A stretch of DNA of 64,000 nucleotides from the NCBI GenBank assembly GCA_000611775.1, contig KK106981.1, forward strand, positions 5,148,927 to 5,212,926, written 5' to 3'. Below the pieces are notes generated by a model. That model had not been told where the DNA came from. It made no database searches and saw only the letters and a list, made by a program, of their open reading frames with translations. How positions within the stretch are numbered: position 1 is the stretch's first letter; every line of letters begins with the position of its first letter. Positions 34,833-44,792 of this stretch are shown piece after piece. The position numbers and the translations under genes were made by a program. This DNA comes from Umbilicaria muhlenbergii (lineage: Eukaryota; Ascomycota; Lecanoromycetes; Umbilicariales; Umbilicariaceae).

Positions 34833-35842
34833 AGCTTGTTCGGGCACTCTGACTGCAAAGCAGCAAAAAGCACCTGTTTCGCGCCACCGTCACAGCATAT
34901 GTACTCGTCTCTACCTACCTTATCCCCGGCACTCGCATCCGCGTTCCGCCTTCCTTCCGGTGTCACGTGTACAATGGCCGACATGCCTCCGCGGGGTTTC
35001 AAACAAACCAAGAGTGCAGTTCCTCGAAATATCACAATAGCCATCATTTCCACACGAATCAAAGTACTTGACCATGCGCATTGCTTAGGCACTTGTACTT
35101 TACTGTTTCCTAGATACCCCGCCAACCCGCCCTAGTCGGCTCAGGGTGAGGCGTCGGCTCAATCTAAGGTGTCATATGACATGTCCAGGCGCGCTAGTGT
35201 GCTTACTTGATGGGTGGATCACTTCCTCCCGCTCGACAAGCAAACAAGCACACACCAATGATTTGACCGAGGATATGCCTGTAGGGAGCAGGAGATGGAT
35301 ATGCGGCAAGGTTCAGGCAAGCCCCAAGCAGACCCCCACTTTGGGGCCAGACTCTTTGGACGGAGTACAATGATCATGACTCGGGACGTTCGAGTTCGAA
35401 TCGAATTCGAGCCCTACCCTACCTAGCTTTGGTTTGTTCGTGATGGCTGATGCTGCAAAAGCGTGCAACTCTGCCTACCCAGAAGTTTCTAAAATGCTTC
35501 ACCCGTGCTAGTTATTCAATGTCTTGTTGATACCGCTGCCGTGACCGTTCTGTGGCGTTCTGCGTTCCCTCAAAAGGTCGAATGCATTGCAGCTCTCGCC
35601 ACTTCGCTTAGCTAAGGTACCTATTTCACCCCAGGCATGAATGTTGCGCGAGGACCCTCCCACGCCTCCGTGACGGTTTTGCTGGCGCATCTCAATCATT
35701 CACAATCGACCTTCTTTGGAGAGCATGGAACGCATGCACTTCATTCTGTGTTGGCATCCCTGTCTCTACCTATCTCGAGCGTTGAGCGCACCAATAGCTG
35801 ACACCGCTGAATCAATACACTCGTCAAACGTCAAGAACAAGA

Positions 35843-37012
35843 ATGTGCTCCGTGGCTCCAGTGGCCTCTGATCCCACCCTGTCTTGTTTAGATGGCAAGG
35901 TCATTCTTGTGGCTGGTGCAACTTGTCCCATCGGCCTTGCCACAACTAAGCTCCTCTTAAAACATGGTGCCAAGCTCTCCATCTGCGACAGCGACCGGAC
36001 AGGCCTTGATGAAATCCAAAAGTGGTTCTACGGCGCTTTGCCTTGTCCCGATAAGGATTACCACATGATGAAAACCGTTGTCGACGTGAGCAAAGCGGAG
36101 GAGGTCTATGCATGGGTCCGGAAAACATTGTTGACTTATGGCCGTGTCGACGGGGCAGCAAAGTAAGCCACCGGCGGATGCGATATCCGTTTCATTCAGA
36201 GGAGACGTCCGTTTACTTCGCTATCAGTGCTTTCATACCTCCAGGGACCTATTACCTGCATAAAGCTATCCACTTCGTTGCTGATGGCTCCTTCACAGCA
36301 TTGCGGGTACGATTGGGCGCGTGGGCTTATGGCCCACGGCCCCACTCTATGACCTGCGTGACGAGACCTGGGACCTCGTCATTGCCAAAAATCTGACTGC
36401 AGTCATGTACTGTCTTCGTGCCGAGCTTGCCGATATCCAACGAGGTGGGAGTATTGTATGCGTGTCGGCGTTACTTGGCCAGACCGGAACAGGGATGGAG
36501 GCGGCATATTCTGTTTGCAAGGTGAATTCACACCTTGTCTACCAGCTGCAGTGGCTAGGTACTCACCATCATTTAGCATGGCGTTGTTGGCCTTATCCGT
36601 TCCGCTGTCAAGGATGCCAGCAAGAAATCCATCCGCATCAACTCCGTGGCACCGTAAGTAGTGACATCAATCCTCCTACACTTTCTCTATTTATTTCTCT
36701 ATTTACTTCTCTGCGCCGCCTTTCCACCCTCGCACCCAACAGCTCCTCCCTTTGCGATACGTTTTCCTCACCGCTTTTTCCTCTATCCCAATTCTTACCA
36801 TTTCGAGCAGTTATGAATGGCTACCGATTGACCACTGACCCAAACACAGTGGCCTAGCCCGCGAAGAGAAAATCGCCAGTTTAAATAACACGCCGGGCGA
36901 GATTATCCCACAAGCCGACGAGATAGCCAAGTTGGTTACATTTTTGCTCTCGGAGAACGCCAGCTGCGTCACAGGCACCTCGTTCGGCGTTGATGGCGAG
37001 CCCTTCTCATAA
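35843..37012 (+). CDS. Short-chain dehydrogenase/reductase
   Basis: Exons 35843..36162, 36299..36521, 36577..36653 and 36850..37012 give 260 residues. The NAD(P)-binding strand is GKVILVAGATCPIGLATTKL, a slightly unusual version of the TGxxxGxG turn with Ala-Thr-Cys-Pro-Ile-Gly. NIAGTIGRVG stands where NNAG is usual. The catalytic set is Ser163 (CVSALLGQTG), Tyr177 and Lys181 (AAYSVCK). INSVAPGLARE and the C-terminal LVTFLLSENASCVTGTSFGV, DGEPFS complete a classical SDR. Acidic residues after strand 2 (ICDSD) favour NAD(H). It converges on the CoA-transferase gene; a shared catabolic pathway is possible but unproven. Confidence 0.87.
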
Positions 37013-37509
37013 CTCACGTGCTTTCATGAATGATAAGCAAACAATTCTAGCGCATCTGTTCAGCCCCTTCCTGAATCCTAGTCAGTTTCCAGAGAACCAA
37101 TCAAGTAGCGGATACTGTTGGACTTCCAAAAGCCGAGATGTGATCCTTTGTATCTAGTCAACTTTGTGAAAAAGTCGCCCACGCGTGTACAAATGCTTAA
37201 ACACAAAACACGTACCGCATTAAATAGCAGAGACAAGACCATAAGGTAGTCTCATTGCCCGTCAGAGCGCCTAGCCCTTAATTTGAACCGAGTTTTACGA
37301 CGATGTAGGGTCTGATGTGCAAGGATTGTCATTAATATAAGCTTAGTTTTAGTAGGACAAGGATGTACGTGGTCAGGAATCCTCAACTAGAACCAGGTCT
37401 TCTAAAGCAACACGTCTCATATCCGAATCCTGTCTTATCTGCCAACTAACTCTCTATCAAACGCCACCTCTATCCTCCTGCCTCCATCCCCTGCCTCCAT
37501 CCTCACCCC
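37013..37509. other. Convergent intergenic region
   Basis: AT-rich at 37150..37420, then extremely C-rich up to the CoA-transferase stop. No gene recognised. Confidence 0.5.
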
Positions 37510-39704
37510 TCAATCCTCCCCCCCAAACCCCTCCTCCACCTCCCACCCCTCCCACCCCACCCCATCCCACCCATTCGGTCTCGTCCCCCTCGAAAACCCC
37601 ACCCTCACCCCCTCCACCCCAACCGCACTCCTCACAAACCGCACCGTCCCCGCAAACCCCTCACTCCACCCCTCCCCACAATGCCCCCCCCCAAACAACC
37701 CCGGCCTCACCCTCCTCATCGCCCTCAACGCCCTCTTCCCCACCTCATCCACACTATCGCAATGCCTGAGGCCCTCGAACCCCGCAGCCGCGAACTCCTC
37801 TCTCAGCGCCTCGCGCAAGGGCACGGGGTAGAGACCGAGGGACAAGAGGAAGACGTCGTAGCCGACAAGGGAGACGCCGCCCCAGTAGCTGCCGCCGCGG
37901 CGGGCGCGGTGGAAGAGGCCGGTCAGGGCGGCGATGGCGCCCGCGCAGCCGGTGCCGTAGTCGGACATGGGGAAGGGGGGCACGACGGGTTCGGCGAGGC
38001 CCATGCCGGCGACGCCTTGGGCCCAGGCGACGCCGGTGACGCAGTCGGCGATTTGTTGCCAGCCGGGGCGTTGGGTCCAGCTGGAGGGGTTGGAAGGGTT
38101 CCAGTCGTTGGAGTTGCTGGCGGTGTTGGGGTTGTCGGGGTCGGTGCGAGAGGGTGGGAGGGCGCCGAAGCAGGATTCGGAAATGTAGACGATGCCTTTG
38201 TTGCGGGATTGGGCGAGGGCGGTGAGTTGGCGGGGGCCGTAGCCGAGGCGGGTGAGGGCGCCGGGGCGGTAGCCGTCGAGGAGGACGTCGGTGGTGGAGA
38301 GGAGGGAGTCGAATTTTTGGCGATCGCTGAGGTTGTGGAGGTCGAGGTCGAGGGTGTGTTTGCCCATGTTGCTGGGGGAGAGGGGGGGTTAGCTGGGGTG
38401 GTAGTGGTTGGGGACGAGGACGGGTTCGGAGGTGACACCGCGTGTGTAGCTCTTGTGGTTCATGGTGACATGGAAGTCTAAAAGCTCTTCGGGACTTAGG
38501 AATGATGACGCAGGGGTACATGGTAACATAGGAGACAAGGTCGAGGACTTTTGCGGGAACAATGCAGCAAATACAAGACAGGTAACATTGACGGGTGTTG
38601 TCGGTGCTCACGAACATGACGCAATGACTCCCGACGCTTCAGTAGTTGCACTCGAGTACTCACCCGTCAACTTGGAAGAATGGTACGTCACTAAGATAAG
38701 GAGATGTAACTTTGATGACATCTGCTCCGTACTCGGCTAGGGTCCGTCCAATAGCTGGGCCCGCGATGATTCTGCACAACTCCAGCACTCTGATGCCGGC
38801 CAGGGGCTGCGGCTTCTTACCGGAGGACTTGACATCAGGGAACGGGACCGGAGGCGTCTGGTATTCTAGAGCTTCGATGGACCATGGTGGCTTGTCCAGT
38901 ACACTTTGACCCTAAGGCCAATGTTAGTTAGTAACGCTATGTAAATGAGTGGCAAACGCATGTACATATTCTGTTTTCTGGAATTCTTCATATTTCAGAC
39001 ACGTTACACCCGCCTGCCGTTTCTGGGCGTTCATCTCCTCCAATTCGGCGGCGGAGAATTGCTTTACATGGGCTTCGATAAGCTTGATACATTCATGGTA
39101 GTCAGTCATGTCAGGTCGATGGCCTTCCAGGCCGACCATGTTGAGCGCAGTCGTGGCCTCGAGAGATCCGTGCAGGTGGAAGTACTCGCCGGGGTTACGA
39201 GTTTCGTACAAGTTGGCAGACAGACGACGATAGATGATCGATTGGGCCTGCAACAGGTCGGTATCTGTGTGCGTCAATACTGAATGTTACAAGCGTTCGC
39301 TTAGGGTACTGCCTACCCTTCAACTTTGACTTGACGTTCGGGTGTCCCTTGTCCATGCCATCGATGGTGGACAGGTATGCGGCGAAGAGGAAACATGATG
39401 CACGTTCCAAATCCACATCAATCCTTCTCTTCCTCTTGCCGTACCGTATGTCGGCGATGGCGGCTGCAGCTCCAGCTTCTACGGCCTTTAACGCAGACGT
39501 TGCTTCAGTCTCCTTAAATGGGCATGGAAAGTAGACCTTGTTGTCCGCAGGCGAAGAGAAAATCACATCATTCGTGTGAGCTTTGATCTCCGCCGGGATT
39601 TGCTTACTTGCACGGTGCAAGAGAGATTGTAAAGCAGCCTTTGTGCCGGCTTCAAGGGAATATCCCGAGCTCGTACCGTTCTGCTGGGAGTGGTCTGTGG
39701 CCAT
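37510..39704 (-). CDS. CoA-transferase family III (CaiB/BaiF) protein
   Basis: Exons 39317..39704, 38966..39264, 38664..38911 and 37510..38371 give 598 residues in phase. The family signature is in exons 3-4: LAGIRVLELCRIIAGPAIGR, TLAEYGADVIKVTSP, NMGKHTLDLDL, LLDGYRPGALTRLGYG and GIVYISESCFG. The 230-residue N-terminal part (IDVDLERASCFLFAAYLSTI, LYETRNPGEYFHLHGSLEAT, TALNMVGLEGHRPDM) is homologous in style to the second half of the CoA-transferase fold and is present in fungal long forms. These enzymes move CoA between acids or racemise acyl-CoA. Intron 3 is 292 nt, much longer than its neighbours, and may hide an additional exon. The last 100 codons are G-rich on the coding strand. An in-frame ATG 34 codons upstream would give a Ser/Arg-rich, possibly mitochondrial presequence. 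Confidence 0.85.
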
Positions 39705-40104
39705 GCCTTGTAGCCGGATCTTTGAAATAGTGGTGGCACGGGGAGATCCTGGTCGAACTGGGGGCAATGACGAACTTAAGAATGTCCTTGGATTCCATGG
39801 TCGCAACGATACCCGTTATATTCACTTGTGTTTGCCCTCTTTCGAACCTAGCTCGTTAGGTTCTCAGACCTATTACTGGCTAAAGGGCGGCTTCCGAGGC
39901 TACTACTCCGTACCGTACCGGGAGGTCTGGTAGCTTGTACCCCCTGGGAACATGCGGCATGATTGGGCCTTCGTTTGCGCGCTCATCCCTTGCCGCTCCT
40001 TGCGAATCAGGACTTGTCTGCAACGGTTGTGAATATGTTCACAGTTGACAGTCAGATGGAGAGTGCTCTGTTGTACGAGCTGTTAGAAATGGATATCGCG
40101 ATAA
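39705..40104. other. Intergenic region at the edge of the transposon nest
   Basis: Promoter of the CoA-transferase gene, then featureless sequence. Confidence 0.4.
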
Positions 40105-40160
40105 AAAAGCAAGCTCAGCCAGGCTTCCGGCATGCGGATCGCGGGTGCGAATACCGTACA
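40105..40160 (+). repeat. tRNA-like fragment (degenerate tRNA or SINE head)
   Basis: AAGCTCAGCCAGG at 40111..40123 matches an internal RNA polymerase III A box apart from its first base, and GGTGCGAATACC at 40143..40154 matches a B box with one change. Their spacing and a T-loop-like TGCGAAT suit a tRNA. An acceptor stem was not found, so this is a decayed tRNA or tRNA-derived SINE rather than a working gene. Confidence 0.35.
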
Positions 40161-40589
40161 ACGGCACTCTGCAGGCTTTACGGCCAGTAATCGGTATAAA
40201 CTCCTGAAGCGGTGGGAGCATGCCCCAAAGTGTCTAGCCCGCCGTTACCATCAATTACCACACAAACGTCAAGACGTGGCCACGGGACCATATGTTCCAG
40301 ACTATAAGTCCTCCTTATTCGCACCACTTTTCGTAGCAATCAAACTCCAGTCAATCCGTTGAATAAATTCAACGACACCAAGGATAGGTTAGCTCAGCAT
40401 ATGTACAGCTCACATACAGGATTATTTGGGGCGTTTAGCAGCTTCTATGTAGTGTAGTGCTAGCTATACGTAGAACAGCAATCAGTAAGAAATTGATAAT
40501 GAAAATTCAATCGTGCTAGTCCTAGGTCGCTCATGTGTAGGCTACACATGAGCTATGTAGTCTCAACTAACCAATAGTTGAGGTGTTTA
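40161..40589. other. Non-coding flank of the transposon nest, with palindromes
   Basis: Low in coding potential. Contains the 25-bp palindrome at 40529..40553 and a smaller one, CTCAACT and AGTTGAG, at about 40562..40582. Confidence 0.5.
40529..40553. repeat. Perfect 25-bp palindrome
   Basis: Arms GCTCATGTGTAG and CTACACATGAGC flank a single central G. It lies 36 bp before the left end of the 453-bp element. Function unknown; it may be a relic of an older element end. Confidence 0.85.
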
Positions 40590-41042
40590 ACGTATTCTAC
40601 CCAGCAACGCCGCAGTATAGGCAACGCCGCACCCCCCCCTCACCCCACCAAAAAATAGAAAACAAACATCGAAATTACCCATTTCTCCCTCATAATTGCA
40701 TGCATTCAATGGAGAAAGAAGAGCGTATTCTGAAGGCCATTGAGGCCTATAATGACGCCATTAAAGATCTAGAAAGCAGCTGGAGACACAGGCTAGGAAG
40801 TCAAAACGGTTGCAGGATAGAGATGAGGAGAAGCAGACTGCGAAGACTGCAGTTGTCACAGCAAAAGCAGCCTTGGAGGTGCTGAAATGCATAGATCCTA
40901 TAGCTATATTATAGACTACAATGTAGAGCTTTAGAGTTCCTTATTTAGATCAAAATCTACAGCTCAATTGATGAAATTCTGTTTTTTTTTGGTGGGGGGG
41001 TGCGGCGTTGCCTATACTGCGGCGTTGCTGGGTAGAATACGT
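40590..41042 (+). mobile_element. 453-bp non-autonomous Tc1/mariner-Fot1/pogo-like element
   Basis: The two ends are perfect inverted repeats of 49 bp (40590..40638 and its complement ending at 41042) beginning ACGTATTCTACCCAGCAACG; each arm holds two copies of GCAACGCCGCA. TA is duplicated at 40588..40589 and 41043..41044, as in this superfamily. An internal frame from 40709 starts MEKEERILKAIEAYNDAIKD, which resembles the helix-turn-helix start of Fot1/pogo transposases, and stops after 58 residues, so the element is a deletion derivative. The near-identity of the ends indicates recent insertion. It sits exactly at the terminal TA of the MULE. Confidence 0.85.
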
Positions 41043-43878
41043 TAGACCCTTTATCTTACGCATAGACCCCCCTAACTACATATGGTTAGACAACATGTAG
41101 TTGGTTTTTTCTGCCGCCTGCTCAATTGTGACTGCCACACGCCTGCGACCCCCCTTTCTTGCAGCAAAAAAATGGATACTTTCTCCAGTCAGACCACGGA
41201 ATATTTCGACATGAAGGACCCATTAGAGGCCGTAATTGAAGACGTTTCTGACAGCGAAGAAGATGAAGAAATAGACGATTCCATGATCAATGAAGCTGAC
41301 GAGCCAGACCCCCCCCTTATGCAATTAAAACCTCCACCACTTGCACTCAGGCTTAAGCCCTTTATAACAATCGAAGACCTCATCGACGCCGTCAACGTGC
41401 ACGCCGCAAAGCAAGGTTATGCTATAGTTAAAGCAGGGTATAAGAAGAATAAAGGCGGAGAAATTAGGAAAATAAACCTGAAGTGTACTCGGGGGGGGAA
41501 ATACAAGGACAAAGTGGCTCCGGAGGACAGGAAACGAACCAGGGCCGTACGTACAACTGGATGTAAATGAGGGGCGTATGGCAAGCTTGTAATGGGGGAG
41601 TGGTATTTGTTTTTGAAGGACACCAAGCATAATCACCCTCCGTCAAACCCTGAAGCCCTAAACCCTCACTGAAAACTGCAAGCGGAGGACTTAAAGACAG
41701 TTGCAAATGACAGAAAATGACACCTTACAGCTCAGCAAACAGTCACCGGCCTCCGCATGAATAACCCCAGTTGATTCTACAAAAAACAGGACATCTACAA
41801 CGCCATAGGGTACATTCAACGCGCAGAATTAGGAAATTTAACCCCTATTCAAGCCCTCTTGGAGGAGCTTACAGCGTCAGAAAAATGGTACATTTCTTAC
41901 GCCGTTGACCCCTGGGATCAATTGAACCGCCTCTTCTTTGTCTATCAACCGTCATTGGACTGGCTGAAGAAATACCCTGATGTTCTATTCATAGACACAA
42001 CCTACAAAACCAACCGTTATAACATACCCCTTGTTATATTGACGTCGACGACGGCCTGCAATAAAACCTTCTATGTAGGGTTTGCCTTCCTCCGTCATGA
42101 GGACCATGAGTATTATGAATGGCTTGTCAGCCAGATAAAAATCATATGGACGGATATAGGGCAATTTAATGGCCCCACCACCACTGTCTTGGACAAGGAG
42201 GAAGCCTTAATTGGGGCTTTCACCCTTTTAATGCCGACGACTGCCCTTATTCTCTGTCAATAGCATATTGGCAAGAATGTAGTCACTCAAGTCAAGACGG
42301 GGGGTTATTTCTCCGTGGCGGAAGCTCAGCAAGAGTGGGCCAGACTCTGGTTTGCAGTTGTACAAGCCCCGACGCCTGCAGCCTTTCATGAAGCCAAGGC
42401 AACCCTGGCAATTGCTGACTCAGAGCTAAATGCCCGCTGGCCTACTACCCTCTATGAGTACCTCCTTAAGGAGTGGCTCATTGAGGGCATGCGTGAGAAG
42501 CATTGCTGAGCATGGACGGACAAGATTCTGCATTTTGGTAAGCTAACGACGTCAACAGCAGAGTCAGGGCATTGGGGGATCAAACGGGGACTAGAAAGCA
42601 GTCTTGAAGACCTTGCAACAGTTGTACAAAGCATACACATCAAGCTTGACAACCAATTGCAAGAAATCCATCTTCTGCATGAAGATCAGAAGTCTGGCGC
42701 TATACTTTTCATGCATAACGCCCCTATTTTTAGATATCTACGCTTTGAAGTCAGTATTCATGCCACTGAGTACATGTTTCTGCAGTGGGAGCAGCTTACC
42801 AAGGAGCCCACATGCCTGCTACCCTGTACCAGGGTGTTCCGAACCACCATGAGTCTTCCGTGCAAGCACGAGATTCAAACCCTTCTCTTCGCCAAGGAAG
42901 CCCTGAAAAGGGATCACATTCACCCACATTGGTGGCTTGATCCACTCACGGAGGTCCAGCCCGTGGACCCTGTGACTGTGGTTCAGAACCCAATTAGAGT
43001 TCGTCGACGTGGAAGACTGACGGAGACTTCCACCAGACGAGACCTCTCTCAGTGGGAGCTTGCCCTAAACCACGTTAGCCAGCGAGAGCGGCGAGAGCAG
43101 GAGCAGCAGGAGCAGCAGGACGGGGGGAGGCAGGAGGAGGAAGAGCAGGAGGGAGGGGGGTGGAGGAGTCAAGGAGCAAGCCAGCAAAGGGGGAATGAAC
43201 GGCGGCAGCGAGGCTCACGAGCTCCGCAGCGACAGCGAGCTCCACGGGCTTCACGGGCTCCGCGGGCTCCACGAGCCCCAAGCCAGCGAGCAACAAGAGC
43301 AACAAGCCAGCAAGCTCAGCAGCAAGAAGAGGCACTACCAGGGCAGACAACTCTGTCTCAGTTCACCAACTTTGCCCCTGTGGCAGACCGTCTTGGGAAC
43401 ATGAGGCAGCGGGGACAGCGACCTCCAACTGTGACGAGCACGTCAGGCATCCCCAATGAGATGCTTGACGTGTGGAACGTCCTCGACTAGCCAGCTAGAT
43501 CTCTGCCCTCAGGCATGCCATAGAGGCAGTGATCTAGCTCGCTGCTGGATTTTAGCAGCACTTCGTTGCCTGGGGCCGCCCCAGATTTTTGGAGGAGGAG
43601 GGTGGGTGGGTGGGTTGGGGGGGGTGCGGCAATCGACAGCGGCGGCGGCGAGCCAGCTGTTATGAGGGGGGGGGCGGCGGCGAGCCAGCTGCTATGGGAG
43701 AGGGGGGCGGCGGCCGCGGCCGCGGCGGCGAGGGAGCAACCTATAGACGTATTAGCAAGTTCTTCATATATTGAACTTCAAACCGTGTTATTCCAGGCGT
43801 TCTATGGCCCCAAATCCATGCTTCCAACCTGAAACATAAAAATTAGTTCAGGGGTCTATGCGTAAGATAAAGGGTCTA
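41043..43878 (+). mobile_element. Mutator-like element (MULE), about 2.8 kb, inactivated
   Basis: 28-bp perfect inverted repeats (41043..41070 and 43851..43878, beginning TAGACCCTTTATCTTACGCA) enclose one long plus-strand frame. More copies of GGGTCTATG follow to about 43920, so the true right end could be further out. No matching 8-11-bp target duplication was found. The sequence between the transposase stop and the right end (43491..43850) is G-rich and low in complexity. Confidence 0.85.
41172..43490 (+). pseudogene. MULE transposase, one frame with six in-frame stops
   Basis: The frame from ATG 41172 encodes a FAR1-like DNA-binding start (AIVKAGYKKNKGGEIRKINL, KDTKHNHPPSNP), the MULE transposase core (DVLFIDTTYKTNRYNIPLVI, FAFLRHEDHEYYEWLVSQIK, VLDKEEALI) and a SWIM-type zinc motif near CTRVFRTTMSLPCKHEI. 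A Gln/Glu/Arg-rich tail ends NEMLDVWNVLD. Stops occur at 41568, 41670, 41718, 41772, 42261 and 42507; five are TGA and one TAG, with no frameshift. All can come from CGA, TGG or CAG by a single C-to-T or G-to-A change, as expected from repeat-induced point mutation or cytosine deamination. Confidence 0.82.
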
Positions 43879-43978
43879 TGTGTATGAAAAAGGGTCTATG
43901 CATAGAAAGGGGGGGTCTATTTGTATGTGGACCCTTCTTGCAATGGGTGACCCGACCGGTTTCGGATTCCAATGACAC

Positions 43979-44239
43979 CAGTGTTCCGAACCACCCCCCC
44001 CATGATCCCCCGGGGGCCCCCGCCAAGGCTTTAACGGAGGCTGCTGAGGAGGGGGAGAAGCGGACACCCTACTGTATCTGTACTAGCGCTGAGGGGCAAC
44101 CCCCCCTCTTGAGCATCTTAACATATTTGTACTAGCGCAGCAAGGTGCGCCCCTCACCATCCTGAACATCTTACCTTATCTGTACTAGCGCTGGAGGCCC
44201 CCCCGAGACCTTTGGGGGGGGGGGAGTTTCGGAACACTG
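43979..44239. mobile_element. 261-bp hAT-like miniature element
   Basis: Ends are the inverted repeat CAGTGTTCCGAA (12 bp, longer with mismatches in the following C/G tract). CAGTG is a typical hAT terminus. Inside are three copies of TGTACTAGCGC at 44079, 44128 and 44181, spaced 49 and 53 bp, part of a degenerate tandem repeat of about 50 bp. The 8-bp flanks differ, so no target duplication can be shown. Confidence 0.6.
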
Positions 44240-44243
44240 GATT

Positions 44244-44567
44244 CCACGTCGACTTTGTAAGCAAGAGCATGCATCGACCCCTAATACCTTTGCTGACGTC
44301 GACAAACATCAATGGCTGGGAGGAAGGTGTTTTGAACGCTACCATGCCAACTTGCAAGCCTGGAAACAGAGGGATTCCTGATCTCTCTGACGATTCGTGT
44401 TTCGGTAAATTCGGAGGTACTTACACTGACGCTGAGATGGAGGCTTGCAGAATCATGTCGACAGTCAATGAGGATGTTGGTTACACTGAAGGTACCACTG
44501 ATGGGGAAAGTACTCGTGGGGGCGTACTGCATGCTCTACTGGTTGCCAGACTATTCAATGGGTCCTG
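44244..44567 (+). other. Coding-like fragment downstream of the miniature element
   Basis: A plus frame continues out of the element and reads IPLLTSTNINGWEEGVLNAT, MPTCKPGNRGIPDLSDDSC, FGGTYTDAEMEACRIMST to a stop at 44568. It looks like protein, with Cys spacing of a secreted protein, but has no start, no upstream exon and no family I can name. It may be the tail of a host gene cut off by the transposon nest. Confidence 0.3.
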
Positions 44568-44792
44568 ACCCGGCCACTCTTGTCACTTACTAGATGAACA
44601 TATTAAGTCTATCGTGAACGATAGACCTGCTGTATATAGTTCAGGCTCGGTAGTTCCAAGGTAGCATTTGCTCTGCCATGCTCCACTACTGCTCTCTCGT
44701 ATTCTTGTTAGCTATTTGATGCATACCCCGACATGAATGCACTGGCACTGGCTAATAAGCTTACAACAAGAGCATAATATCAAATAACTGTA
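44568..44792. other. Intergenic region
   Basis: 3' flank of the HET gene. Contains a short inverted repeat, GTCTATCG and CGATAGAC, at about 44609..44628. Confidence 0.5.

Larger units (their letters stand above)
34264..35842. promoter_or_regulatory. Long divergent promoter region with short tandem repeats
   Basis: 1.58 kb between the glutaminase and dehydrogenase starts. It holds two tandem repeats, listed separately, and no supported gene. Confidence 0.4.

Noticed and set aside
37681-38481. 266-codon plus frame over the CoA-transferase gene
   Set aside because: A shadow of G/C-skewed codons; the minus frame holds the clear family signature.
43971-44247. 8-bp target duplication for the hAT-like element
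   Set aside because: Flanks AATGACAC and GATTCCAC match at only four positions; GGATTCCA occurs on both sides but not directly at the ends.
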